A model generated the notes under the pieces. That model saw nothing but the letters and a program-made list of their open reading frames with translations. It was not told the DNA's origin and searched no databases. A DNA stretch of 64,000 bases from Ascaphus truei (lineage: Eukaryota; Chordata; Amphibia; Anura; Ascaphidae). Positions 48,301-59,686 of the stretch are shown one piece after another (positions within the stretch are counted from its first letter, which is position 1; every line of letters starts with the position of its first letter). The stretch is from positions 62,001-126,000 of the forward strand of contig WSYH01001203.1 in NCBI GenBank assembly GCA_036426205.1, in the 5' to 3' direction. A program made the translations under genes and the position numbers.

Positions 48301-49181
48301 GTAATCCAGAATTCCCCCCCGGCTGGTTCCCACAGAGACTTAGTAAATTTAAACAGTTAAAGATGATGGTAGCAGAGGACTTCATCGGGAATGGTAAGCT
48401 TTTACCGATCCAGGAGCTGGAAACAAAATATCAAACGGTAAACCTACCGATATTTGGCTTTCTGCAAATCAGACACTACCTACAAACAGTCTCCAAACAA
48501 ATAGCTTTCCACCCATTAACAAATTTCGAAAGACTTTGTAGGAAAGGGTACTATTCTAAAGGATTGATTTCGGAGATATATCTGAGCCTGGCGCGATCAG
48601 CAGGCTGTTCCCAACATAGTTATATGTCCAAATGGGCAGAAGATCTAAATATAGAGATTGATAGGGAAGACTGTGAGGATATTTGGGAGGCAGCTTCCAA
48701 AACATCGATTTGTACTACCATCAAAGAGAATATATATAAAATCATATTTTATTGGTACCTAACCCCAAATAGGCTGAGCCAAATCTTCCCCGGGACCCCA
48801 GATTTGTGTTGGAGGGGATGCGGGCAAAGAGGAGACATGGCTCATATCTGGTGGAGTTGTCCAAAGATTCAGGTGTTCTGGATCATGATCAAAACATTGA
48901 TCCGAGAATACCTGGGGGTAGAGATTGAGGTGGACCCACTGACCATGATGCTGGCTAAACCAATTGATGATCTAGATACTGCAGAGCGTAGGATGGTGGG
49001 ACACGTGCTCACAGCGGCACGCTGCTCAGTGGCAGCTGCGTGGAAGAAGGTAAATGCCCCCGCTAAACAGACCGTGCTTCGCAGGCTAAGAGAAATTAAA
49101 ACAATGGAACTTCTTACGGCAAAATTGGCCCAAAAAATGGACAAGTTCCATAAAACATGGGAAATATGGCCAGGCGTGTAA
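45368..49181 (+). pseudogene. LINE ORF2: APE endonuclease, reverse transcriptase, C-terminal zinc motif
   Basis: ATG at 45368. The endonuclease opens LVSLNVRGLNSAIKRK and has LFLQETHF and WSDHAPVS near 46086 (catalytic E, D, H). RT blocks: GRDPLQCGNYRPIAPLN, DQVGFISGRQ, LSLDAEKAFDRI, NGTRQGCPLSPLLFAL and FADD at 47514-47525. The C-terminus has CWRGCGQRGDMAHIWWSCP (C-x3-C-x7-H-x4-C), as in L1/Tx1 proteins. It would nick DNA and prime reverse transcription at the target. Two defects: a frameshift at the A-run 45571-45586 and one TAA at 46569-46571 (probably from CAA). Otherwise open for about 1270 codons. Confidence 0.85.
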
Positions 49182-49548
49182 TAAACTCCTAAAGAAGGAA
49201 CTAAGATACTTAAAAAGCTAGGAGGCACCCTACACTCCCCCACCCCTCCCCCCTCCTGTCCCCCCCTTCTCTTTTTCTTCTTCTCCTCTTTACTCCCCCC
49301 TATCTTACCACTAACAGAGGTACATGAGGAAGCAGCGGCTTCCCCACTAGAACACAAAAGGTGGGAACATGTGAATAACTAACCATAAGCGCATTCAGAT
49401 ACACATCTACCTAAATAAAGAAAATAGACAGTTGACATCTATTGTATCCCACACAAACATCAATGTTCCCCCAATATATGTACAGCAAAGTTTATTATAT
49501 GTTGTGTACACGAAAGAAAAAAAGAAAAAAATTGAAACAAAAAAAAAA

Positions 49549-51419
49549 AGCATAGCATTTATACAGTATAAGCAAATATTAACCATATACAATAAAATGC
49601 AAGTGACAGATGGGTGCGCCAGTGAACAAGCACCAATGATAGAATTGTCAAATAAGTGAAAGGGATATATTGAAAGATAATGTGGCAGAGATCACTAATC
49701 CAGATGTGATAAGCCTCTCTTTGTAGGGGAGTGGGATAGGAAGTGAGATGTAACATAAACCACTTGTCAAAATGGAGTGTGTGTATAGATTGGGGATGTG
49801 ATCCCCACTACAAAAGTATGCAAAGGCCCTTGCATTGATACCGTGAACAACAATGGTTGATCTATAAACAAACAATTGAGTTGAAATATAAATAATAATA
49901 TAACATGAACCACTGGGGGAACAGGTTCATGTGTATGTCTATATACACCTGAGTACTATGATGGCTATCAGGGTTCCATGTAACCTCACTAGGGGCCTCA
50001 AAAAACACCTACAATATATTAAACTTAATGCAGTCTCTGCGTAGATAGTCCAATAAAAAGAAGATTGCAATGTCTGCTGCACCACAATTCAGGATAACAA
50101 TCCTTCCCCATAGAAACCTTAACGAGATATCTTTTCTGTAGCCAGGTACCCTCCAGTCTCCCCTTGCTCCCGGTTTCCCCCTCCTTACCATCAGTATGTG
50201 CAGGCAGGGCGACGGAGTCGCCGGTGGCTCCAGCAGCAGGGCACCGCCATGTTGGGCGTGCGCGCACACGATCGCAGAATTGCGCATGCGCAGAAGCGGC
50301 GAGTACAAGTTACGGGTCCTTGCCAAGTAAGGCAGGCAAAGGGCACCCTGTGGTGGCCATTAGAGTCGCGCATGCGCAGTGTCCTATGCGCATGCGGTCT
50401 CAATGGTAATTGTGCAGCAGAGAGACTACAACTCCCATGAGGCTTAGGGAGAAAGCTGCCTGTTGACACACACGATAGCCAATGGGATGGCTGGATTGCT
50501 TCTTAAGGAAGGAAAGACTACTGCCTGCTGGGACAGGAAGTGAGAGGTCATGACCTGGACACTGATGGTGCAGGTATTGTCCACGGAGCAGTGCTCCAGG
50601 GACTAGGCTGAAGGTAAACCCCCAGGGCCCAGTTAGTCCCCTGAGACACTGTAGAGAATATAAGTGCATGAGATAGGGAAAGACCTTAAGCTAGGGACTC
50701 CTTCAATATACTCATAGAGAGAGAGATATGCTGCAGGACAGTGACTGAATATGTTCATGAAAACCTCCATCAATCCTAAGGTGATCTCGTAGTGCCAACA
50801 AAAAAACATGATCTACGATCACTAGAGATACACTACTGCTCTCCATAGGACATTTGCAACCAGTAGGTGTCAGAGGTCTGTTGTGAACACTTCAAAACCA
50901 TTATGTGATTTTTAAAGCTAAAAAAAACCTACTGCAATATAACTGTACACCTCAGTGGTTTTTAACTATATGATTGGTACCCAACATATTTTGCAGTCAA
51001 AATACTGTATGTGTTCAAACAGTAGCAAATAAAAAGACATGTCAAAGCTAAAACTGAAGAGGACAATAGTTCAAACTTTCGCATCTTCTAGAACAAGTGC
51101 AGTGGAAATGTATTTTGATAATTATCAGGCTTTCCTAAAAAAAAAGAAACGTACTGCGTACTCCACATCCTATCTTTGTTTCCTGGAAGTAACTTTACCA
51201 GTACAGGTAAGCCATCAAAGTACACGTTGTTTCATTTTTACTAAGAAGGACAGAATAGAAAGGTCAATGGTATTCTAGTAGGAGCTCTATGGTATAAAAG
51301 AGTCATGGGTAACTGCAGAAAGTGGACCTCAAGAAGTTCAGAAGTGCTTCACATTCAACACTGTGAAAGAGCTGAAAGGTAAGATATTATATATGTGCAC
51401 ATACTGTATGTAACCCCCT
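49549..51419. other. Unclassified repeats; CpG and promoter-motif cluster at 50255-50440
   Basis: No coding motif. The 50255-50440 part holds TTGCGCATGCGCAG (50281), CGCGCATGCGCAG (about 50367) and TATGCGCATGCGG (50386), NRF-1-type palindromes. It also has CCGCCATGTTGG and ACTACAACTCCCATGA, close to the ZNF143/SBS site. This looks like the promoter end of an unrecognised element. The stretch is mirrored at 26891-28737. Confidence 0.5.
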
Positions 51420-52520
51420 ATCCCATTGCCCAAGGTAAATATGCGGGCAACTGGGCAACTACGCGTGCTGCTGTACCTGTTTTCTCACAGGAGGCATAAG
51501 TCTCCACCTCTGGGAGCCTGGGAGCCTGGGAGCCTGGGAGCCTGGGGTGAGCTCTTTCTCATTGCGTGCAGCACCCCCACCTGTGAAGGATCCCAGTGTT
51601 GGCGGGATAACCCCTAATAGGAACTGTATACAGTAATAAGTAAAAAACCACACAATGTATATTACTAAGGTTTACTGTACACACATACTAACACAGATAA
51701 CATAAAATAACTGTACCCACGTTATGAACCCAGTGCCCCAACACGTGGAGGTTCCCCAAAGTACTGTGGCACTAATAACCCTGGTGTCCTGTCCCAGAAA
51801 TTCCCACCCAAGTGTGAGGTAGCGCTACCCTCTGTGGATGTAGGTGCACGTTGGGTACTTGCCTGGGTACTCAAGTACCCAGGTGCTATTTAGCATAGTG
51901 AGTTAGAGTGGGTCCCACGCAGCGGGGCCTCCAACACAAATCTCCTCTCTTGTAATGGATCCGGAACCTCCTCACAAGGTGAGCTCCAGCCGGGGGGTCT
52001 GACCTGAATGTTCTGGGGTACTGCAGTCTGATCCAAGGTCGTAGACCACCACGTGGCCGTCCAGTCACCGGTGCAGAAATATCAGTAAGGGGGAGGAGTC
52101 CCTATCTGGGGCCTTCCCTGCAACACTCCTCTTGTATCTCAGGGCCTAACAGAGGCCTAGGGGGCAAGTTCTAGGCCTAGGCCAGGAAGCACTGCTCCTT
52201 GGACACTACCTTCTTTGCCTCCTTCGTCCAGACTGACGAATGTGCGCCCTGCACGTGGAGAATATCCTGTTTTCCCCCTTGCTACAATCCAATTGGCTGG
52301 GCAGTCCCATGTGGCACAATCCTTCCCTCTGGGACTTGTAGTTCCGCGGCTGCATCTGCGGAGCTACACTAATATGGCTGCCACCTCCTCCACTGCGCAT
52401 GGGTGCCTCGCCGTACTGCGCATGTGCAACTCGCAAAATGGCCGCCCCCACCTCCCGATCGCGCGTTGCTCCGTGGAACCACTAAACAGATCCTCCGCAC
52501 CGGAGGCAGGGTAGGGGGAC
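51420..52520 (+). repeat. Dispersed repeat X, copy A
   Basis: Contains a GGGAGCCT tandem tract (about 51505-51545). It shares with copy B (54590-55690) the AGGCCTAG(T/G)CCAGGGAAGCAC...TGGACACTAC block, followed by GTAGT-CC type and CGCATG-type motifs near the right end. LTR-like in length but no partner was found. Confidence 0.55.
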
Positions 52521-52553
52521 TCGGCTACATGTACATATGTTTTATTCCTTATT

Positions 52554-53144
52554 TTGTTTACCTTCCCATGTTTCAATGCAAAGCATCTGATAAAGGTAGA
52601 AACTGAAATCAATAAGTCCTCAAATCCCAGCAGAATCCAATCCTCTGGCACCCTTCCTGACATTTTCAGTGACCATGCAATAGTGTACTGTGTAATGAAA
52701 ATTAAACCATCCCAATCAAGCCCTAAAGTTCTCCTCACTAGAACATTTAGAAACTTTAACCCACAACAGTTTCTGACTGAACTTACCAACTGCCCTTGGC
52801 ACAGAATCAATTTAATTCCCGACCCTGATTCTGCACTCGACTATTTCCAATCAGAGTTCTTAAAACTCTGTGATATCCATGCTCCACTACGCAGAATAAG
52901 GGTATGGGGGGCCCAACTTCCATGGGTTACAATTGACCTTATAGCTCTCTACCAGTTCAGGGATGCCTTGTGGAAAAGCTACAATGTATCTGTGCGGGCT
53001 CTGATCAGTAACCGCAGACGCACTTCACCAATTCACCTTAAGTGGATAACAAGATGGCTGGATACATTGTTGCGCTCAGGCACTTCAGCTAGACCGCAGA
53101 CCACTTATTCAATAGACTTTGTGGTTTCACCGTCTGCGGTTTAG
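52554..53144 (+). pseudogene. CR1/L2-type LINE fragment (end of endonuclease and linker)
   Basis: An open frame of 196 codons includes FSDHAIVYCVM, the end of an APE endonuclease (SDH motif). TRTFRNFNPQQF, a D-x8-F-type helix and HAPLRRIRVWGAQLPW follow, a signature that precedes RT in CR1/L2/Jockey-group LINEs. RT itself is absent; the frame ends in sequence with no motif. The first ~40 codons may not belong. It is mirrored and broken at 24950-25660. Confidence 0.65.
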
Positions 53145-54589
53145 GAAGTGATACAGCACTTCAATGCATCCGCTACCCGCAGGCACGCTTATGCTATTAA
53201 CGCTTGGCACAGCGCTAGGAGCTACCCCGTGTGTCGCGAATACAGTTTGCACAGTTCACATACATTCACAGAACTGCAGCTCTTTTCTGAGCTGCAAAAC
53301 AGGGATTTTACAGATGTTGTATAGGGGAAACATGGCATTGTGGTGACCAACAATTAACCCATTCATCCCCAACAAGGTTTAGGGGTAACCAGCCGGGTAA
53401 AACACCTTTAGTGTTGGCCTGGTTAACCCCATCACCGCCAGACCCACACTGTTAGGATCCCGCGCAGGTGAGGCGCTGTCACCCGACGAATCAGGTACAC
53501 CCAAGGCTCCCAGCAGCGGAGGTTCAGGCCTCCTGTGAGCTACAAGTAAAGCACCATATATACAATAGCTGCCATATCTCCCAGGGGGTGGGGGAAAGTG
53601 CGCTACCGGTAAATGTAGGAATCTCAAGTGGAAGTGTATATTTTCCTTCAGTACTTTGTTTGATTAAGTCACAATAAAATATATCATATGGATAACGGCC
53701 CATATTTATTAAGCAGTATACTGCCATTAAGCAACTTGCAGAACTGGAGGACATCTTACAGCCTATTCAAACAAATGGGAGGTGTCTTATGGCAGAAGTC
53801 TGCTCCGTAATTAGGGGTCAACATGTATTAAAATACCCTGCTGAGTTGGTGCCCCAGGGCCTAGAAAAGCCCGGAGTTGAAAAGCCTCAGAGACCCTAGG
53901 TGTTAGGACGGCCGGAATTTCGCAAAGTACCAGATATCGGTGCGAAGTATGGGCTATCAACACTTGGTAGCCAAACCCCAGACTTACTGTCGCCAGGTAA
54001 GGATTTAGGCTCGGTATGCTAAGCAGCTTAGGTGTCAAGTTAGCGCATGCTCTTAGCAAACGGGGAAGCAACTTCTGACCATTTTGTGAGCTACTGGCAA
54101 GTCTGGGATAGGTAGTTATTCCCATGGGAGGATTGGCTGGGTATGTTAGAGATAGGACCCTTAACCCTATAAAAATGACTACAGCCCAGTCCTAGAGAGA
54201 TTCATCCGAGTTCCATCTAAGACTCGTCCAAGTTACAGTGTCAGCGGTTCCAGAGTGTGAGGGGTTAACAACATCGTAACCAAGGATCGTGCCCCTCTTC
54301 CAGAATTCGTTTGAGCTAAGGATTCCCGAACTAATCCTAAAAGGACCCAACGAAAAAATTCCTTTCGGCGGAGATACAGGGGTGGCAACTTGTGCCCCTA
54401 GCCAAGGATTGTCGCACGGCTCAAATCGCACACCCATTTGCATACGTGCAGGGGTGCCCAGAGACTTTGTTTTCAAGTCATTCGTTCCGTGGACATTTTA
54501 TTTAGTTTCCCTATCCCTGTAAGTGTTTATTAAGTGTAATTGTGAAGATATATATATTTGTCTGAAAAGGAAATAAATTACAATTTATT
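53145..54589. other. Unclassified repeat sequence
   Basis: No coding region or known repeat was recognised. It is collinear in reverse complement with 23641-24900. Confidence 0.45.
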
Positions 54590-55690
54590 TTGCCCTCCTT
54601 GTTGTGCTCAATCCAGAATCCCGGTGTTAATGTGTTGATGAGACCTGGTCTACCGTGACAGGCGGATAACCCCGTGCAGGACAATAAGAAATACACACTG
54701 GTATGATATAACCGGTTTACTGAACATGGGACTAAGAATAAGAATAACACAGAACCATCTAAGCCTCGCAGGGCCGTACCGCGTTACCATGCCTCCCAAC
54801 ACCATGTCCACACCCCGGTGGGGTTTACCCCCGAAGTATTGAGGTGCCCCATGGCATCTAACCTCCCCGGTGTCCACAGGAACTAATCCACCCAAATGTG
54901 TGAGACAGCGCTGCCCCACAAGAACAAAAGTGTATAGTTGGTTCACGTGGTGAGGTGAGGTACCCGCTGGGTGCTCCAGCCCCCGGGTGCGCCGATGCAG
55001 TACCAGCCCCCGGGTACGCCGATGCAGTAATATGGGATCCACAGATCCAGTGACGTTACCGTGAAGCCTCTGCCTCTACGTTGGGTGGTCCCCCACATGG
55101 ATGGTGCCACCATGCAGAGTGTCTCGTACTGTAGGTGAAGATCTGGTCCCAGACCACAGGCCGCTTCTGCTGCGCGGCGCCCTGCTGTGTCCCTAACACT
55201 ATATAGGCTAATGAGGATAGTGTCCCTATCTATGAGGCCTGTCACTGGAGCAGCCACAATCTGGGTTTTGGTCTAAGAGCCTACCTTGGGCCTAAGGGGA
55301 CAAGCTAGGCCTAGTCCAGGGAAGCACGGCTCCCTGGACACTACTTCTCAGCTTCAGCTCCCTCTGCAGACTGGTGTGGCTACAAGCGCGCAAACTGTAT
55401 CAATATCAGTAAGCAGGGGATTGCTGCGGCCCTGTTGGCTGGTTCCCGACACCTGACTAACTGCCCCTGTGCATTGTGGGGCTTGTAGTCCCCCGTGAAG
55501 GCTCCCTCCATGTATTTGCCGCCCTGCAGCACTCTCTGCACATGCGCGACTGCACTGTGCATATGCAACCATATTCAATCCGATAGCCTCTCCTACCCCT
55601 GAGCGTACCCTGCACCTCCGCAGCCACAACGGGAGGTAAGGAACCACGGGGAACCTGCCTACATACATTATAGCATAAAATATAAAAGGG
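54590..55690 (+). repeat. Dispersed repeat X, copy B
   Basis: Related to 51420-52520 in the same orientation (see that entry). It carries two near-identical GCCCCCGGGT(G/A)CGCCGATGC units near 54980-55025, and GGGGCTTGTAGTCCCC, a ZNF143-like site on the minus strand, near 55478. Confidence 0.55.
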
Positions 55691-56074
55691 CATCTGATCA
55701 AACACACGTACACTAATAGTAATTGTATCAGTTTTAAAGAAATCTAATTTGTTCAGTTATGAACAGTTTTGAATGCATCAGACAAAAAAATTACAAAAAA
55801 TAAACTAATCTACAATACATTCTATATTTTGTTTCTTTAGAAAATGTTTACATCAAAAATCCTTCTGCTCCTGGCTACATCTTGCTCTGTTTCAGTGTTT
55901 GCCCATCATGAGCATTCTGTGTGCTTTGGAGATGTTCCATGGCATTCTCTTCTGGAAGATGTATATAAAATGGTGTGTATTAATATAGATTGCCTTTTTT
56001 TTATAATATTTGAATGTTCTGCTTTAAAATGATGTACAGAACAAAAAATATTGTACTATGGATAGGGTTATAAT

Positions 56075-57158
56075 CAGTGGTTGACAAATCAACGAAAAAT
56101 CTACGGCAGAAAGGGGGGTGATAGACAGCACTCAGACTGAGAAAATAAGCAAGGTTGCAGGGTGCACGGAACAGGAGGGGACCCTTATTCCCCTCACAAG
56201 TACTAACAAACCAAAGGCAGTAACAGCACTCTCTGTCTCACAGCTAAAGATACTAAAGAAAACCAGTGTAGTGAAAATGAACAATTTTAATCACACTAGT
56301 AATAAACTGAAATTATAGCAACAATAGCCAATGTGCCAATGAGAAAATTAATACCACCATGGGAAAAGTCAAGGTATAGGGGGTAGAGGGGAAAGAAGGA
56401 GAAGGGGAAAAAAACACATGAAACAAAAGGTAAAAAACACAAAATGGAACAAGGAAAGAAAACTACGGGGGCGTCGTTTCGAGCGGTAACCTCTTCATTT
56501 GGCCCATTCCCCCTGGTCCATAAGGGTCCCAGAGGTACTTCCCTAAGCCTTCCCTTCCTACTGTCAGATAATCCCAAACTCGGCTAGCAAAAGCTATAAA
56601 TCATGAATTGTGAACAGGACAGAGAGCATGTGCAGAAATCAGATATCACAAACAGTTAATGAGAATGAGCAAACCCTCTGTCCTCTGCTCCTCGTGCCCT
56701 GTGGAGTGCTTGGGACTGTACTCACTGAGTTCACTGCTATAAATAGTGGAGAAAGTAGCTGTCCCTCTTTGCCTGGCTGGTGACGTCACTAGCAGGGTCC
56801 TCTCTGGTGTAATCGGAGCGCTGTTGACGTGGCATGCCTGGAATGCGCATGTGCAGACTCTTCTCCTTCACTGCTCGTGAGGAGTGCCACTGCGCATGCT
56901 CGAGATCCCGTTTTGGCAGTCCTGCATCTGCGTAGTGTGAGACAGTGTCTCTGGAGCCTGTGGAGACGTAATGATCATGTTCCTGCTGATATTCGCTCAC
57001 TGCGCATGCGCGAGGTCCCAGTTTGACAGTTCATGATCTGAGCAGCATCTGTGGAGCCTGTGAGGACACAATGTTTGCGTTCATGCTGATGGCACTTGTA
57101 ACTCTGCACTAGCACACTGGATACTCCTGTAGTGACTCCCAAACCAAATAAATAAAGA
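56075..57158 (+). repeat. Dispersed repeat P, cleanest copy
   Basis: Starts around CAGTGGTTGACAAATC and ends CAAATAAATAAAGA. Partial copies lie at 12020, 16690 and (inverted) 21012. It contains several GCGCATG(T/C)GC motifs (56847, 56893, 57001). No open frame of note. Its right edge is cut by the LTR remnant at 57159. Confidence 0.7.
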
Positions 57159-57235
57159 TATAATTAACCCTAGAAGACTGTGTCGGGAAGAACCCAGACA
57201 GACGTCTGCACTACAAAAGAGGGACGTTTGTCACA
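57159..57235 (+). repeat. Truncated 5' LTR of the IQ element
   Basis: 77 bases, identical to 60998-61074 except T/A and G/T at two sites. Its upstream part is replaced by repeat P, so the left end of the element is lost. Confidence 0.7.
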
Positions 57236-57237
57236 TA

Positions 57238-57255
57238 TGGTGGAGAATGTGGGTC
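57238..57255 (+). promoter_or_regulatory. Putative primer binding site of the IQ element
   Basis: TGGTGGAGAATGTGGGTC starts two bases after the LTR end. Position and TGG start fit a tRNA primer site; I cannot name the tRNA. Confidence 0.45.
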
Positions 57256-57603
57256 GACACTAAAAAGCCTGTGGGTTTGCAAATAAATGCGGGGCTTTTA
57301 AATGGCCGCCCAGCTGAACTAAAGTACAGATGCTATGAGTGAAGTCTGTCCCACTGTGTATATCAGTTGTGCTTCTAGCATACACAGAGAATGTGCGAAG
57401 TGTGGCTGCAATAGCACCCTGAACCCAAACAGAAAACAAAATGTTTTGCTGAAGAAAAAAAAAAAATTGCATCTAGCAAGTGCTGTTTGTAAAGCTAATG
57501 CCTTTTGCTGAAGTGAGTGAATTTTCAGCTAGCAAGTGCTGTATGTAAGTTGCTGAAGTGAGTGAAATTGCAGCTAGCAAATTGTCTCTGCCGGGTTTCT
57601 AAA

Positions 57604-58290
57604 ATGGCCGACGTGGAATGTTTGTTTTGCAATGCACGTAATTTTGAAAAACAGTGTCCCTTCAGGCCATACGATGATGATGACGACGACTCGTATGTGG
57701 CCCCGGGAGGAGAGCCGTACCCACAGATGAATTTAGTATGCTGGGCCTGTCATAAAGTAGGTCACATGGAAGATGTGTGCCCCAAAATTTTCAAAGACAA
57801 ACAGCTGCAAAAGCAAGCAATGCCCTATGAGTGCAAGCAAGATGTGGAAGCTGATACCAGTGAGTGTGTACCCAGTACCACTGATATCTCTGGAGCTAAT
57901 AAAGCAAAAAGAAAGAAGAAGAAAAAGAAAACTGTTCCTCAAGTCACAGGGGATGTGACCGAGCCACTTGAACCTGCGCTGTCAGGACATGCGTCAGAAA
58001 GGCGCCGAGATGTGCTGCAGACCGGAGTGATCAGCAGAATTGTCACGGGAACAGTGACAAACGAAAAGGAGGAGCAAAGGGAAGCTGAATCCTTGAACCA
58101 GGATAAAGAGGCTTTGGTTTCTGCACTCCAAGCTGCCCGCCATGATTATGAAGTCCTGTGGCAGGATTTGGTGAAGGAGCGAGAATGTTTGAATAAGGTG
58201 CAAGAAGCGAACGCCGAGTTACAGAGGTGTATTCTCCCAGCTTTACAAGAGTACGAGGCTTTGAAGAAAACAGTCTCTCTTATGGAGTGA
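57604..58290 (+). pseudogene. IQ-element protein, N-terminal part: zinc knuckle, acidic run, basic stretch
   Basis: The start is the ATG at 57604 in AAAATGGCC, a good initiation context; the frame is open upstream only through non-ATG codons. Residues about 5-16 carry CLFC and a further C, possibly a first zinc site. Then come a run of six D, and CWACHKVGHMEDVC, an exact C-x2-C-x4-H-x4-C retroviral knuckle. A lysine-rich stretch (KRKKKKKK) could act as a nuclear signal. The end is helical and charged (LQAARHDYEVLWQDLVKERE), the start of the coiled coil. The frame stops at TGA 58288-58290 within a 15-base direct repeat; coding resumes after 58398. The role is unknown; RNA binding by the knuckle is likely. 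Confidence 0.65.
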
Positions 58291-58398
58291 ACAAAACAAA
58301 AATGATAACCCCTCCAAAAGCGCTAACCTACACTAAAATGATGGGTGCTAACAGTATGTGCTAAATTGTTTGTATTGTTTGTTCATTCTCTTATGGAG
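58287..58398 (+). other. Intron-like segment or small insertion flanked by a 15-base direct repeat
   Basis: TCTCTTATGGAGTGA occurs at 58276-58290 and 58387-58401. Removing GT(58287)...AG(58398) restores an open frame across the break and includes a T-rich stretch before the AG. The same facts fit a 96-base insertion with a 15-base target duplication. Confidence 0.5.
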
Positions 58399-59239
58399 TG
58401 AGCTGGAAGAGGTGACGACTAGTCTGGAAAAGGCCAACACCGTAATTGCCACCATGGATGGAAAACAGATTAAGTATGACAAATCGATTGCTATCCTAAA
58501 ACAGAAATACGGGAAGGCTCTACAAGAGGTTCACGCGCTCAGCACATAGGTGCAAAACTCACGCCTGGAGGGCCACGGTCTGAACACAGAGCTGGGAATG
58601 TTGAAGCAAACCCATGAGATTGCCCTAAGTGAGTTAGAGACTGTAAAGCAAGAAAATGAGAGTCTGAAATTGGAAAATTCAGATTTGACTGACCAAGCAG
58701 AAAAAGTAAAGAAACAGTTGACTCAGGAAAAATTAGAAGTGCAGGAAGCACTACAGAATGCATTGATGCACACTCAGAGCCAGCACCAGGAAGAAATTGA
58801 CGCTCTGAGAACAGAATTGCGACATGTATGCACAAAACATGATTCTCTCGTGGAGGAACTTAACGTTTTGAAAAAGGAGAAAAGCATTAGAATAATTCAG
58901 AAGCACTGCAAAGCTCTTATCCAAGGAAGAAGGGAAAGAGAAAATTATCGGCGTAAACGCACCGCAACTATCATCCTACAGGCTGCCTACAGAGGGATGA
59001 AAATTCGTCAGTTCAATCGCCGGAATAAAGCAGCCTGTGTTCTTCAATCATTCTACCGTGCCCGCATGGTACGAAACAGATTCCTCATTATGAAAGGAGC
59101 AACTATAAAAATCCAGTCTCTGACTATGATGACACAGAACAGGATTCGCTATCAAACCCTGAGAAATGCGTCACTGGTTATCCAGCGGTACTTCCGCCTG
59201 AATAAATGTAGGCCTCAGGAAAGAGAGGCCCAAGACTAG
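58399..59239 (+). pseudogene. IQ-element protein, coiled coil and five IQ motifs
   Basis: From 58399 the frame continues ELEEVTTSLEKANTVIATMD, then stops at TAG 58547-58549 (probably CAG originally) and goes on in the same frame from 58550. About 110 residues of heptad-rich coiled coil follow (LKQTHEIALSELETVKQENE). Five IQ motifs are spaced 22-28 residues apart: IIQKHCKALIQGRR, ILQAAYRGMKIRQ, VLQSFYRARMVRNR, KIQSLTMMTQNRIR and VIQRYFRLNKCR. IQ motifs bind calmodulin or light chains. The tandem spacing resembles ASPM and myosin necks, suggesting capture of a host coding segment. Ends at TAG 59237-59239. Confidence 0.7.
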
Positions 59240-59686
59240 ATGCCTGCCGACAAAGGTAAAATGCCACAGGGTACAGCCGGAGTTAAAGAGAGCTCCATCA
59301 ATGTGAAGGTGCTCCAGGTAATCAGTGCTTCATCTTCTAAGTACCATATAATTGCCCCAAAGGGAAAATCCCAAATCTCTGAGAGTGATGGTCGTGAGAA
59401 AATACATGGCAGTAAGAAGTACCATAAAGGTTCAAAGGTTGCAAAGCAAAAGCGACGAAGGTCAACGCTGGCCTTCAATTTTTCCGGATCTCGCCACTCT
59501 GGGCCACAATATAAAGACAAAGACTATCCGGCCCCAGAGTTCCGTCAGAAGCTAAAGAAACAGTCCAGTCATTTGCAGGTTGCAGCGGGTGTTGAAATGA
59601 AGTCAGAAGATGTAATGGAGTGGAAGTCAAGAAAAAAAAAAAAAAGGGAAAAATGTTTGGGAATGACCGATTTTTATGTTATATGA
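59240..59686 (+). pseudogene. IQ-element protein, basic C-terminal part
   Basis: In frame after the TAG at 59237, open for 148 codons. Rich in K, R and S, with KQKRRRSTLAFNFSGSRHSG and YPAPEFRQKLKKQ; no domain recognised. The last codons overlap the purine run and the presumed LTR start. It may be the true C-terminus of the same protein, separated by one nonsense change. Confidence 0.5.

Larger units (their letters stand above)
42615..49548 (+). mobile_element. L1/Tx1-type LINE, near full length
   Basis: It runs from a 5' end GACTTCCGGT shared with the minus-strand LINE at 40029, through a broken ORF1 (42748-43700), a C-rich inter-ORF zone and ORF2 (45368-49181), to an A-rich tail near 49500-49548. 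About 6.9 kb. The poly(A) end and the ORF1 plus ORF2 order fit a non-LTR retrotransposon of the L1 group. It lies wholly in the right palindrome arm. Confidence 0.8.

Noticed and set aside
52554..53144. Novel host gene of 196 codons
   Set aside because: Contains LINE endonuclease and linker signatures and is duplicated in the left arm.
57236..57603. GTG or other non-ATG start upstream of 57604
   Set aside because: The ATG at 57604 has a good context and begins the recognisable protein; the upstream codons show no conserved feature.
58550..59239. Interpretation as a host ASPM gene exon
   Set aside because: The IQ part resembles ASPM, but it is joined to a retroviral-type knuckle and lies between matching LTR ends, with no calponin-homology region or other exons nearby.
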